DNA of 33,388 nt from assembly GCA_900319375.1 (NCBI GenBank), contig ONOI01000025.1, positions 1-33,388 on the forward strand. The letters run 5' to 3'. Made by a program: the position numbers and the translations under genes. This document shows positions 15,676-24,502 of the stretch, in pieces. The first letter of the stretch is position 1. Every line of letters starts with the position of its first letter. This stretch comes from an uncultured Bacteroidales bacterium. Lineage in GTDB: Bacteria > Bacteroidota > Bacteroidia > Bacteroidales > UBA932. The notes below the pieces were generated by a model that had not been told where the DNA came from, did not search any database, and worked only from the letters and a program-made list of their open reading frames with translations.

Positions 15676-15717
15676 AAATTGCGTTTTTCTCCTGCAGAAA
15701 GACGCAATTTATTTGTT
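15676..15717 (+). terminator. Hairpin between acyl-CoA ligase and htpG (terminator, possibly part of htpG leader)
   Basis: AAATTGCGTTTTTCT (15676-15690), loop CCTGC, AGAAAGACGCAATTT (15696-15710): 15 pairs with one T-G wobble, then ATTTGTT to the htpG ATG at 15718. The imperfect T tail fits a terminator for the ligase gene. The hairpin ends only 7 nt before the htpG start codon, so it would also shape translation of any transcript that reads through. Confidence 0.6.
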
Positions 15718-17577
15718 ATGGAAAAGACAAAAGGAAATATCGGAGTAACCACCGAGAATATCTTCCCGGTAATCAAACAGTTTCTTTACAGCGACCACGA
15801 AATCTTCCTGCGCGAGCTGGTAGCCAACGCAGTTGACGCATCTCAGAAGATGAAGACCCTCGCCAGCACGGGCGAGTTCTCCGGCGAACTCGGAGAGATG
15901 AAGGTGACAGTCGAACTGGACGAAAAGGGAAAGACCCTGAAGATTACCGACCGCGGTATAGGTATGACCGCAGAAGAGGTAGACAAATATATCAACCAGA
16001 TAGCTTTCTCCTCCGCAGGGGAGTTTCTTGAGAAATATAAGGATCAGGCTAGCGGAATAATCGGCCACTTCGGTCTGGGATTCTACTCCGCTTTCATGGT
16101 TTCCTCCAAGGTCACCATCGAGAGTCTGAGTTGGAAAGAAGGCAGCAAACCGGTATTCTGGAGCTGCGACGGCTCGCCGGAATTCGAGATGAACGAGTGT
16201 GTGCGTTCCGAGCGCGGAACTACCGTGACCCTGTATCTCGACGGCGACAGCGAGGAATTTGCTTCCAAGGGCCGCATCGAGAGCCTGCTCCACAAATACT
16301 GCAAGTTTATGCCTGTCCCCGTAGTCTTCGGAAAGAAGACGGAGTGGAAAGACGGCAAGAGTGTAGAGACAGACGAGGACAATGTCATAAACTCGATAGA
16401 GCCTATCTGGACTAAAGCCCCCTCTGAGCTGAAAGATGAGGACTACCTCAACTTCTACCATGCTCTTTATCCGATGGAGGAGGATCCTATGTTCTATATC
16501 CACCTCAACGTAGATTATCCGTTCACTCTTACCGGTGTACTCTACTTCCCTAAGATTAAGGAAAGGATGGCAATAGACAAGAACAAGATCCAGCTCTACT
16601 GCAACCAGATGTTCGTCACGGACCACGTAGACAATATCGTCCCCGATTTCCTTACTCTTCTCCACGGCGTAATCGATTCTCCCGACATCCCGCTGAATGT
16701 CAGCCGCAGCTACCTTCAGTCAGACGCCAATGTCAAGAAGATCAGCACCTATATTACAAAGAAGGTTGCCGACAGGCTCGAACAGATATTCAAGGAGCAG
16801 CGCGGAACCCTCGAAGAGAAGTGGGACAACATCAAACTTTTCATCGAGTATGGAATGCTCTCAGACGAGAAATTCTGCGAAAGGGCTGTAGAATTCGCTC
16901 TATTGAAAGATGTTGACGGAAAGTATTACAGCTTCGATGAATACCGCAAGGCCGTCGAGGAAACTCAGACCGACAAGGATAAGAAGGTTGTCTTCCTCTA
17001 TGCTACCGATACCGAGAAGCAGTACTCTGCAATAGAAGCAGCCAAGAACCTGGGCTACAACGTCCTCTTGATGGACTGCGAGTTAGACTCCCATTTCGTC
17101 GGCCTTCTCGAACAGAAGATTAAGGATGTCCGCTGCGCCCGGGTTGATTCCGATTCCGCTTCACGCCTCATCCCGAAGGAAGACGAGATTAAGCCTACGA
17201 TGAGCGATGAAGACAGCAAGACTCTGTCCGAGCTCTTCAAGGGAGCCCTTCCCGAAGGTCCGGAATGGACGGTGGAGGCAGCCAACCTAGGCGAAGACGG
17301 CGAAGCTGTTCTCATCACCCAGAATGAGTTCATGCGCCGTTACCGCGAGATGTCCTCTATCGGCGGCGGGATGAACTTATACGGTTCGATGCCTCAGATG
17401 TACGACGTGAAAGTAAATATGGAGAACCCTGTAATCGCAAAGATATGGGGAGACCGCGAGAATACTTCGGATCTCCTCCACCAGGTAGTCGACCTGGCCC
17501 TGCTCTCCAACGGCCTTCTGACCGGTAAAGCTCTCGCGGAGTTCATCTCCAGAAGCTCCGAGCTGCTTAAAAAATAG
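15718..17577 (+). CDS. htpG: Molecular chaperone HtpG (Hsp90)
   Basis: 619 aa, cytosolic ATP-dependent homodimeric chaperone. GHKL ATPase motifs are in the N-domain: FLRELVANAVDASQKMK (Glu, Asn and Asp of the N box), TDRGIGMTAEEV (DxGxG; the usual Asn of DNGIGM is Arg here), and GIIGHFGLGFYSAFMV. The middle domain has the conserved RGVIDSPDIPLNVSRSYLQ-like stretch (here HGVIDSPDIPLNVSRSYLQ; the usual catalytic-loop Arg before GV is His), and the C-terminal dimerisation domain ends ...ISRSSELLKK. Length is typical of Bacteroidota HtpG. The ATG at 15718 gives the family's usual MEKTKGNIGV start; an in-frame start at 15679 lies inside the hairpin and is rejected. No clear TAnnTTTG box was seen directly upstream. 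Confidence 0.95.
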   Translation: MEKTKGNIGVTTENIFPVIKQFLYSDHEIFLRELVANAVDASQKMKTLASTGEFSGELGEMKVTVELDEKGKTLKITDRGIGMTAEEVDKYINQIAFSSAGEFLEKYKDQASGIIGHFGLGFYSAFMVSSKVTIESLSWKEGSKPVFWSCDGSPEFEMNECVRSERGTTVTLYLDGDSEEFASKGRIESLLHKYCKFMPVPVVFGKKTEWKDGKSVETDEDNVINSIEPIWTKAPSELKDEDYLNFYHALYPMEEDPMFYIHLNVDYPFTLTGVLYFPKIKERMAIDKNKIQLYCNQMFVTDHVDNIVPDFLTLLHGVIDSPDIPLNVSRSYLQSDANVKKISTYITKKVADRLEQIFKEQRGTLEEKWDNIKLFIEYGMLSDEKFCERAVEFALLKDVDGKYYSFDEYRKAVEETQTDKDKKVVFLYATDTEKQYSAIEAAKNLGYNVLLMDCELDSHFVGLLEQKIKDVRCARVDSDSASRLIPKEDEIKPTMSDEDSKTLSELFKGALPEGPEWTVEAANLGEDGEAVLITQNEFMRRYREMSSIGGGMNLYGSMPQMYDVKVNMENPVIAKIWGDRENTSDLLHQVVDLALLSNGLLTGKALAEFISRSSELLKK

Positions 17578-17578
17578 G

Positions 17579-17686
17579 CGTGTTTCGTAACTCGCTGAGT
17601 CGCAGCAGATTACGCAAAACGATGTACCTGGAATGAGGTACATCGTTTTACGTATCTACCTAACATCCAGGAAGTTACGTAACACG
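17579..17686. repeat. Nested inverted repeat (108 bp), MITE- or REP-like
   Basis: Outer arms CGTGTTTCGTAACT (17579-17592) and AGTTACGTAACACG (17673-17686) pair at 13 of 14 positions. An inner perfect 14-bp hairpin, AAAACGATGTACCT / AGGTACATCGTTTT (17616-17629 with 17636-17649), lies inside. The right arm itself holds the palindrome GTTACGTAAC. It starts one base after the htpG stop codon. It may also act as the htpG terminator, but the T tail is poor. Confidence 0.7.
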
Positions 17687-17715
17687 GCCAGCTTTATTTC
17701 CTTCTAAATAATATT

Positions 17716-18678
17716 ATGAGTAAATTAGCGGACGATATGAAACGCCTTATAGCACTTCTGGGCCTGGCGGCGATCCTCGCCGTCGCAGCCCTGGCCGCGG
17801 TGGACATCGACGCTGCCCGCAAGGATTACATAGACAAGTACTCCGCCCTTGCCATCTCCGAGATGGAGAGGTCCGGTGTACCCGCCTCGATTACCCTCGC
17901 CCAGGGTCTTCTGGAGTCTGGAGCAGGCCGCTCTACCCTTGCGACTAAAGCCCACAATCACTTCGGCATCAAATGCGGCAAAGCATGGACAGGAAATAAG
18001 ACTTACCATGACGACGACGCCCCCCAGGAATGTTTCCGCTCGTACTCGAAAGACGAAGACTCCTTCAAGGACCACTCCGATTTCCTTCGCTACTACGACC
18101 GCTATAAATTCCTCTTCGACCTCGAGGTTACGGATTATAAAGGCTGGTGTTACGGTCTTAAGCAGGCCGGATACGCAACCGACCCCAACTACGCGACTAA
18201 GCTCATCCAGCTCATCGAAGATTACGATCTCTGCAGCTACGATAAGGGTACAGTCGTAAAGATCAAGTCTCCGGACGAGCTCGAAAAGGCCGTTATAATG
18301 CCTTCAAACTACGACGAGCAGTTCCGCTTCTCCCTCGAGCGTACTATCTATCAGAAGAACGGAGTCGCATGTATCTACTCCGTCGCAGGCGATACCTTCA
18401 ACTCGATAGCCCTGATCTACGACCTCTTCCCCCGCGAGATTCTCCGTTTCAACGATCTGAAGGAGCCCGTAGAACTCCTTCCCGGAACCCTCGTGTATAT
18501 TCAGGCTAAGAAGAACAAGGCAGCCAAGGGCCTCGACAAATACATCGTAAGCGAAGACGGCGAGTCGCTGCGCGAGATCAGCCAGCGTTTCGCAGTCAAG
18601 ATGCGCAGCATCGAGAAGCGCAACAAGCTTAAGAAAGGCGTACCTCTTGTAAAAGAGCAGGAACTGAAACTAAGGTAA
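17716..18678 (+). CDS. Exported glucosaminidase-domain peptidoglycan hydrolase with LysM domains
   Basis: 320 aa. An N-terminal signal or anchor (MKRLIALLGLAAILAVAALAAV) is followed by a glucosaminidase (GH73-like) domain: YSALAISEMERSGVPASITLAQGLLESGAGRS with probable catalytic Glu67, then KAHNHFGIKC and FRSYSKDEDSFKDHSDFLR. Two LysM-type modules follow: GVACIYSVAGDTFNSIALIYDLFPREILRFNDL...LLPGTLVYI and KYIVSEDGESLREISQRFAVKMRSIEKRN...LVKEQELKL. It would cut the glycan strands of the wall in the periplasm. It starts a tight cluster: mltG begins 3 nt after its stop, and the (p)ppGpp synthetase begins 1 nt after mltG. Confidence 0.9.
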   Translation: MSKLADDMKRLIALLGLAAILAVAALAAVDIDAARKDYIDKYSALAISEMERSGVPASITLAQGLLESGAGRSTLATKAHNHFGIKCGKAWTGNKTYHDDDAPQECFRSYSKDEDSFKDHSDFLRYYDRYKFLFDLEVTDYKGWCYGLKQAGYATDPNYATKLIQLIEDYDLCSYDKGTVVKIKSPDELEKAVIMPSNYDEQFRFSLERTIYQKNGVACIYSVAGDTFNSIALIYDLFPREILRFNDLKEPVELLPGTLVYIQAKKNKAAKGLDKYIVSEDGESLREISQRFAVKMRSIEKRNKLKKGVPLVKEQELKLR

Positions 18679-18681
18679 ACA

Positions 18682-19725
18682 GTGACGACAAAAAAGAAAC
18701 ACTCCGGCATCTGGCGCGTCATATTGATCGCCGCTCTCGCCGTCGCGTTCTTCGGAGCGCTTCAGGCGTGGGGATGGTTGCGCAACAACCGTCTCCCGGC
18801 CTTCTACGGGGATGCCGAGGTCTACGTCACTCCCAAGACTACCCCCGAAGATGTTATCGCCCAGATTAAATCCCAGACAGGAATCCGCTGGGAGGAGGCG
18901 CTTCGCGAGGTTTTCAAGCAGAAACAGGTAGAAAAATACATCACTCCCGGCCATTACACCGTAAAAGCCGGACACTCCTGTGTCTATGTAGCCAGAATGC
19001 TCAACAACAGCTGGCAGTCTCCAGTGAAGCTTACTATAGGCGGAGGCCTGCGCCTCAAGAGCGAAATCGCGGCATCGATAGGGCGCCAGATGAGGGTAGA
19101 TTCAGCCGAGGTTGCGCGCGCGCTGAACGACGAAGTGTTCCTCAGGAAGTTCGGATTCAATCCTACCAGCGTCCTGCTGATGATAATCCCGGACACATAT
19201 GAAATCTACTGGGACGCTACTATTACAGACATCTTCACTCTTTTCAAGAAAGAATACGACAAATTCTGGAACGACGAGCGAAAAGCCAAGGCGAGAGCCC
19301 TGAGGCTCACCCCTTCCCAGGTCGGCGTCTTCGCTTCCATCATCGCCTGTGAATCCAACTACATCCCCGAGTACACCAAACTCGCCGGGGTGTATGTCAA
19401 CCGCCTGCGCAAGGGCATGAAGCTCCAGGCCTGCCCGACAGTCGCCTATTGCTTCGATTTTAAGCCCCACAGAATCCTCCAGAAACATCTTAAGGTGGAT
19501 TCTCCCTACAACACTTACAAGCACCTCGGCCTCCCTCCGGGACCGATCTGCTGTCCTTCAAAAGCCGCTATTGACGCAGTACTCAACGCAGATGTCGCCT
19601 CTGGATATCTGTACTTCTGTGCCAGTACCGCCTTTGACGGCACCAATGTCTTCTCAAAGACTTACGCAGAACACCAGAAAAAGGCCCGCGCATATCAGCA
19701 GGCCTTAGACGCTCAGAAGAAGTAG
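18682..19725 (+). CDS. mltG: Endolytic transglycosylase MltG (YceG)
   Basis: 347 aa, GTG start 3 nt after the previous stop. A single TM anchor (IWRVILIAALAVAFFGALQAWGWL) at the inner membrane is followed by a LysM-like subdomain (YVTPKTTPEDVIAQIKSQTGI) and the YceG/MltG catalytic domain. The catalytic glutamate is Glu224 in ASIIACESNYIPEYTKLAGVYVNRLRKGMKLQACPTVAY, aligned with Glu218 of E. coli MltG. The ends SPYNTYKHLGLPPGPICCPSKAAIDAVLNA and YLYFCAS are classic for the family. It cleaves nascent glycan strands and sets their length. Its place in an operon with another wall hydrolase and RelA suggests growth-rate coupling of wall synthesis. Confidence 0.95.
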   Translation: MTTKKKHSGIWRVILIAALAVAFFGALQAWGWLRNNRLPAFYGDAEVYVTPKTTPEDVIAQIKSQTGIRWEEALREVFKQKQVEKYITPGHYTVKAGHSCVYVARMLNNSWQSPVKLTIGGGLRLKSEIAASIGRQMRVDSAEVARALNDEVFLRKFGFNPTSVLLMIIPDTYEIYWDATITDIFTLFKKEYDKFWNDERKAKARALRLTPSQVGVFASIIACESNYIPEYTKLAGVYVNRLRKGMKLQACPTVAYCFDFKPHRILQKHLKVDSPYNTYKHLGLPPGPICCPSKAAIDAVLNADVASGYLYFCASTAFDGTNVFSKTYAEHQKKARAYQQALDAQKK

Positions 19726-19726
19726 T

Positions 19727-21811
19727 ATGGAAGATCTTGTAAGCAGAGCCCGGGAAGTGGCGATGTCCATTCTCGGAAACGAAGTCCGCCACAACGGCGA
19801 GCCCTTCATCAATCACCCTGACGGAGTCGCGGCTATTGTCCGCGACGAGATCGGTCTGCCCGAGGAGTGTATCGCTGCCGTTTATCTCCACGAAGCTACC
19901 AGAGTCCATCCCGAGGTAGATCTGTCCGAGTTCCCTCAGGATGTTCTTACTATTGTCACCGGACTCAACAAGATCAGTACTATCAAGCCCAAAGACACAC
20001 GTCTTGAGGCTGAAAACTATAAAAAACTGATAGTCCAGTACAGCACTGACCCCCGGGTAACTGTCATCAAGATTGCAGACAGGCTCGAGGTGATGCGCAA
20101 CCTCAGCATCTTCCCGAAGAGCTCCCGCGAACAAAAGCAGCTGGAGACTCTGATGCTGTATATCCCCCTTGCCCACCAGCTCGGACTCTACAACATCAAG
20201 AGCGAACTGGAAGACATTTATTTCAAGTTTTCCGAGCCCGAACAGTACAGGTCAATAAAGAACAAACTCGCCGCTACCGCCCCTCAGCGCGAGCAGCTGA
20301 TGAAAGAATTTATCGAGCCCCTCAAGGAGAAAATCGATAAAGCCGGAATCAAATACAAGCTCAAGATAAGGACTAAAACCGCCTACAGTATCTTCCGCAA
20401 GATGCAGGTCCAGAAAGTCCCCTTCGAGGGAGTGTTCGACGTATTCGCCATACGTTTCATAATCGACTGCGAGCCGGACAGAAAACTTGAGCAGGACCTC
20501 TGCTGGAAGGTATATTCCTACGTTACGGAGGAGTACGAGCCGGACACGAAACGTCTTCGCGACTGGCTTACCAACCCCAAGCCAAACGGATATGAATCCC
20601 TCCACATCACGGTCAAGAACGCCAAAGGCCACTACATCGAGGTCCAGATCCGTACTACGCGTATGGACGAAATAGCCGAGAGCGGCCTCGCGTCCCACTG
20701 GTCCTACAAGGGCATCAAGGCAGAGCAGACCCTGGACAAATGGCTGACCTCGGTCCGCTACGCGCTCGAACATCCTACCGAAGCGAAGCCGGAAGACAGG
20801 CCCATGGCCCCGTCAGACGAAATCTTCGTCTTCACCCCCACGGGCGAGCTGCGCATCCTCAAGGCCGGCAGCACCGTCCTCGATTTCGCGTTCAACATCC
20901 ACACCAACATCGGCTGCCGCTGTACGGGAGCGCGAATCGGCGGGAAGGCCGTCTCTATCCGCGAGAAGCTGAAAACCGGCGATGTGGTCGAGGTCCTTAC
21001 CTCAAAAAACCAGAAGCCTTCGGCAGACTGGCTGAACTGGGTAGTCAGCTCGAAGGCCCGCACCAAAATCCGTCAGCAGCTGGACGAAGCCCAGCGCAAG
21101 CTGGCGGCAGACGGCCGTGAGCTTACCGAGCGACGCCTCAAGAACTGGAAGCTCGAGTTTACGGTAGAACAGCAGAACGACTTCTGCAAGAAACATGGTT
21201 ACGAGGGCCTGATTGAGATGTATGCCGCCATCGGCAGCTACGACCTCGACGTCAACGAAATAAAGGAGTATATCCTGTCTCAGACTCAGGCTAAACAGGA
21301 AAACACGGCCGAGGAAGTCGCTACATCAAAGAGATCTGTATTTACCGGCTCAGGAGACGACATCCTGGTCCTCAACGCCAAGGATGTCAAGGGTCTTCAG
21401 TACAAGATGGCACGCTGCTGCAACCCGGTCTTCGGCGATGACGTTTTCGGTTTTGTAACCAGGGGCGAAGGTATCAAAATCCATCGTATCTCCTGCCCGA
21501 ACGCCTCGCGCCTTCTCGAGCGTTATCCCTACCGTATCCAGAGGGTAGTATGGCAGGAGACTCAGTCCACGGGCGAGTTCCTCGCAAGCCTGGCCGTCAC
21601 CGCGGAGCCGGACCGGACCGTTATGGGCTCGATCATGGATATAATCGCCCAGTTCAGGGTATCGCTGCGCTCGTTTGTAGTTAACAGCAATCCCCGGACG
21701 GGAGATGATGAGATTCTGATTAAGTTGCTGGTGCCGTCGAACTCCGAACTCGACAAGGTTATCTCACTTATCGGGAAGATCAAGCACGTTCTGAAAGTCC
21801 GCCGGTCTTAG
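19727..21811 (+). CDS. relA: RelA/SpoT family (p)ppGpp synthetase, hydrolase site degenerate
   Basis: 694 aa, order HD-like, synthetase, TGS, C-terminal helical/zinc-finger and ACT domains. Synthetase motifs: RTKTAYSIFRKMQ and NPKPNGYESLHITV. TGS starts at DEIFVFTPTGELRILKAGST (about residue 364). The CC motif is ARCCNPVFGDDVFGFVTRGEGI, and ACT is at the end. In the HD region the metal and catalytic pattern is damaged: the HD dyad is His-Glu (YLHEATRVH), the following Glu-Asp pair is Arg-Val, and ADRLHNMR reads ADRLEVMR. It is therefore predicted to make but not degrade the alarmone. A separate SpoT would be expected elsewhere in the genome. It starts 1 nt after mltG and overlaps the convergent apt stop by 4 nt. 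It is called relA by this logic. Confidence 0.85.
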   Translation: MEDLVSRAREVAMSILGNEVRHNGEPFINHPDGVAAIVRDEIGLPEECIAAVYLHEATRVHPEVDLSEFPQDVLTIVTGLNKISTIKPKDTRLEAENYKKLIVQYSTDPRVTVIKIADRLEVMRNLSIFPKSSREQKQLETLMLYIPLAHQLGLYNIKSELEDIYFKFSEPEQYRSIKNKLAATAPQREQLMKEFIEPLKEKIDKAGIKYKLKIRTKTAYSIFRKMQVQKVPFEGVFDVFAIRFIIDCEPDRKLEQDLCWKVYSYVTEEYEPDTKRLRDWLTNPKPNGYESLHITVKNAKGHYIEVQIRTTRMDEIAESGLASHWSYKGIKAEQTLDKWLTSVRYALEHPTEAKPEDRPMAPSDEIFVFTPTGELRILKAGSTVLDFAFNIHTNIGCRCTGARIGGKAVSIREKLKTGDVVEVLTSKNQKPSADWLNWVVSSKARTKIRQQLDEAQRKLAADGRELTERRLKNWKLEFTVEQQNDFCKKHGYEGLIEMYAAIGSYDLDVNEIKEYILSQTQAKQENTAEEVATSKRSVFTGSGDDILVLNAKDVKGLQYKMARCCNPVFGDDVFGFVTRGEGIKIHRISCPNASRLLERYPYRIQRVVWQETQSTGEFLASLAVTAEPDRTVMGSIMDIIAQFRVSLRSFVVNSNPRTGDDEILIKLLVPSNSELDKVISLIGKIKHVLKVRRS

Positions 21812-22341
21812 GCGACGTCTACCTTAAGAATAGTATCGACTGTAAGGTCCTTGGGGAATGTCGCACTCCTCGGGCAGGCTGTAAGGTCGATAATGGTACT
21901 GCAGTAGATTTTCTTAGGGTTGAACTGCCTGACCAGGCGAATCGCGGCAGCAAGGGTCCCTCCCGTAGCGAGGAGGTCGTCGTGGATAAGGACTACGTCG
22001 TCTGGATTGATGGCGCCGACATGGATTTCGAGGCAGTCGAAACCATACTCGAGGTTATAAGTCTCGCTGATTTTCTCTCCGGGGAGCTTGCCTTTCTTAC
22101 GGGCAGGGACAAAACCGGCGCCCAGCCTTTCGGCCAGAATTGATCCGAGAACAAAGCCGCGTGATTCGAGTCCGACTACTTTTGTGATACCTTTGTCTTT
22201 ATAGATATCTACAAAGCGTTTAGTGATTTCCTTAAGACACTCGGGGTTTGCGAATAAGGTTGTCACATCCTGAAAATGGATGCCTTTGATTGGGAAGTCC
22301 TCGATTACGCGGACATTCGCGAGCAATTCTTCTGTTGTCAT
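21808..22341 (-). CDS. apt: Adenine phosphoribosyltransferase
   Basis: 177 aa cytosolic purine-salvage enzyme: adenine plus PRPP to AMP. Diagnostic stretches: IEDFPIKGIHFQDVTTLF at the N-terminus, KVVGLESRGFVLGSILAERLGAGFVPARKKGKLPGE, YGFDCLEIHVGAI, and the PRPP loop DVVLIHDDLLATGGTLAAAIRLV. The ATG at 22341 is preferred over a TTG 9 bp upstream, because the TTG lies inside the -7 promoter element. Divergent from uvrB across a palindromic promoter; the ATG is only 6 nt from the -7 box. Its tail overlaps relA by 4 nt with nested stops. Confidence 0.95.
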   Translation of the reverse strand: MTTEELLANVRVIEDFPIKGIHFQDVTTLFANPECLKEITKRFVDIYKDKGITKVVGLESRGFVLGSILAERLGAGFVPARKKGKLPGEKISETYNLEYGFDCLEIHVGAINPDDVVLIHDDLLATGGTLAAAIRLVRQFNPKKIYCSTIIDLTACPRSATFPKDLTVDTILKVDVA

Positions 22342-22347
22342 ATATAA

Positions 22348-22368
22348 CAAAGATAATGATTATCTTTG
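22348..22368. promoter_or_regulatory. Palindromic divergent promoter of apt and uvrB
   Basis: A perfect inverted repeat, arms CAAAGATAA and TTATCTTTG with a TGA centre, supplies a TATCTTTG -7 box on each strand. The boxes end 4 nt before the uvrB ATG and 6 nt before the apt ATG. The two promoters must overlap physically, so firing from one would compete with the other. Confidence 0.65.
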
Positions 22369-22372
22369 AACA

Positions 22373-24502
22373 ATGAAATTTAAACTTGAATCCGATTACA
22401 AGCCCTCCGGCGATCAGCCCGAGGCGATAGCCCAACTTGTTGACGCTCTGCGGAGCGGAGTCAGTGACGTTACCCTTCTTGGAGTCACCGGTTCAGGTAA
22501 GACTTTCACGATGGCCAATGTCATCGAACAACTCCAGCGCCCCGCCCTTATCCTCAGCCACAACAAGACTCTCGCCGCCCAGCTCTACGGCGAATTCAAG
22601 TCGTTCTTCCCGGCAAATGCGGTGGAGTATTTCGTCTCATACTATGATTATTATCAGCCCGAGGCCTATCTGCCAAACACTGATACCTATATCGAGAAGG
22701 ACCTTTCGATCAACGACCAGATAGAAAAACTCCGTCTGTCTGCAGCCTCCGCTCTCCTTAGCGGACGGCGCGATGTGATAGTCATCAGCTCGGTAAGCTG
22801 CCTGTACGGCATCGGCAATCCCGACGATTTCCACGAGCAGACGGTAACGGTCCGCCGTGGCGAGCAACGCTCGCTTACTGGCCTTCTATACAAGCTTGTA
22901 GACGCGCTGTATGTCCGTACTGAGGGCGAGTTTACCCGCGGCTCATTCCGCACTAAAGGCGACACGGTAGACGTGTTCCTGAGCGGGGCGGACAATGCCG
23001 TCAGAATCGAGTTCTTCGGCGACGAGGTCGAGAGCCTCTCGGTAATCGATCCTGCTACCGGCGCCCGCCTTGAAGAGGTCTCCGAAGTCAACATCTACCC
23101 CGCCAACAACTTCGTCACGACCAAGGAACGTGCGGAGGCCGCTATAGGCCACATCCGCGACGACCTCTACGAACAGATACTCTGGTTCGAGCGAAACGAC
23201 AGGATGCTCGAAGCCAAGCGCATCCAGCAGCGCGTGGAAAACGATATCGAGATGCTCAAGGAACTCGGCTACTGCCCCGGAATCGAAAACTACAGCCGCT
23301 ATTTCGACGGCCGAAAGCCCGGTCAGCGTCCGTTCTGTCTGATAGACTATTTCCCGAAGGACTTCATCACCTTCGTAGACGAGTCCCATGTCACTCTCCC
23401 TCAGGTCCACGCGATGTACGGCGGCGACCACAGCCGCAAGTCGGTCCTTATCGACTATGGCTTCCGCCTGCCCGCCGCGGCAGACAACCGCCCGCTTACT
23501 TTCCCCGAGTTCGAGGCAATCACCGGCCAGAAAGTCTACGTAAGCGCGACTCCGGCCGACTATGAGCTCGAAAAGAGCGAGGGACTGGTCGTAGAACAGG
23601 TCGTAAGGCCTACCGGCCTGCTTGACCCTCCAATCGAGGTCAGGCCCACCACAAACCAGGTCGACGACCTGGTCGAGGAGGTAAGGGTCAGGGCCGAGCG
23701 CGACGAGCGCATCCTCGTGACTACTCTTACTAAGCGCATGGCCGAGGAACTGAACGATTATATGGCCCGGATAGGTATCCGCTGCCGCTACATACACTCA
23801 GATGTAGACACCGCCGAGCGCGTCTCGATAATCGAGGACTTCAAGAACGGCCTGTTCGATGTTCTTATCGGAGTAAACCTCCTTCGAGAGGGCCTGGATA
23901 TTCCTACCGTCTCGCTGGTAGCGATCCTGGATGCGGATAAGGAAGGTTTCCTGCGCACCACCCGTTCGCTTACGCAAACCGCCGGGCGTGCCGCCCGAAA
24001 TGTTAACGGACTGGTCATCATGTACGCAGACACCATCACTCCCGCAATGGAGGATACCATCCGCGAGACGAACCGCCGCAGGACAAAGCAGATCGAATAC
24101 AACAAGCTTCATCACATAACCCCGGAGCAGATCGAGACCAAACACAATATCCTCGCATCAGAACTCACCGGCAGGGTGAGCGCTCCGAACTCCTACGACG
24201 ATCCGCGCTACATTCCGAATCCCTCGGATCTCGGAAAGGGCAAGATCTCGGTCGGGCTGGGACACGACTCCCAGCGCGCGGCAGGCGCCGCCTTCGAAGA
24301 CGGTCGTGTCAAGGCCGACCTCGCCGCTGTCCTTCAGGATCCCGTCATCCGCTCAATGTCCCGCGAGCAGGTTGAAAAACTCATCGAAACCGATCGGGAG
24401 AAGATGCACAAAGCCGCGGCGGATCTCGATTTCACCACCGCTGCGCGCTATCGCGACGAAATGTGGGTATTGGAAAAATACCTTAAAGTCTGGACAGACT
24501 AA
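22373..24502 (+). CDS. uvrB: Excinuclease ABC subunit B (UvrB)
   Basis: 709 aa, the damage-verification helicase of nucleotide excision repair, acting with UvrA and UvrC. Walker A is GVTGSGKT (about residues 37-44). The beta-hairpin that probes DNA is in [27 protein letters not shown]. Walker B is [11 protein letters not shown]. Later helicase motifs are [26 protein letters not shown] and QTAGRAARN. The C-terminal UVR domain ([33 protein letters not shown]) that contacts UvrC is present. Full family length. The ATG at 22373 starts [19 protein letters not shown], the usual beginning. Its stop overlaps the convergent RNase Z stop by 3 nt within CTAA. Confidence 0.97.
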   Translation: MKFKLESDYKPSGDQPEAIAQLVDALRSGVSDVTLLGVTGSGKTFTMANVIEQLQRPALILSHNKTLAAQLYGEFKSFFPANAVEYFVSYYDYYQPEAYLPNTDTYIEKDLSINDQIEKLRLSAASALLSGRRDVIVISSVSCLYGIGNPDDFHEQTVTVRRGEQRSLTGLLYKLVDALYVRTEGEFTRGSFRTKGDTVDVFLSGADNAVRIEFFGDEVESLSVIDPATGARLEEVSEVNIYPANNFVTTKERAEAAIGHIRDDLYEQILWFERNDRMLEAKRIQQRVENDIEMLKELGYCPGIENYSRYFDGRKPGQRPFCLIDYFPKDFITFVDESHVTLPQVHAMYGGDHSRKSVLIDYGFRLPAAADNRPLTFPEFEAITGQKVYVSATPADYELEKSEGLVVEQVVRPTGLLDPPIEVRPTTNQVDDLVEEVRVRAERDERILVTTLTKRMAEELNDYMARIGIRCRYIHSDVDTAERVSIIEDFKNGLFDVLIGVNLLREGLDIPTVSLVAILDADKEGFLRTTRSLTQTAGRAARNVNGLVIMYADTITPAMEDTIRETNRRRTKQIEYNKLHHITPEQIETKHNILASELTGRVSAPNSYDDPRYIPNPSDLGKGKISVGLGHDSQRAAGAAFEDGRVKADLAAVLQDPVIRSMSREQVEKLIETDREKMHKAAADLDFTTAARYRDEMWVLEKYLKVWTD

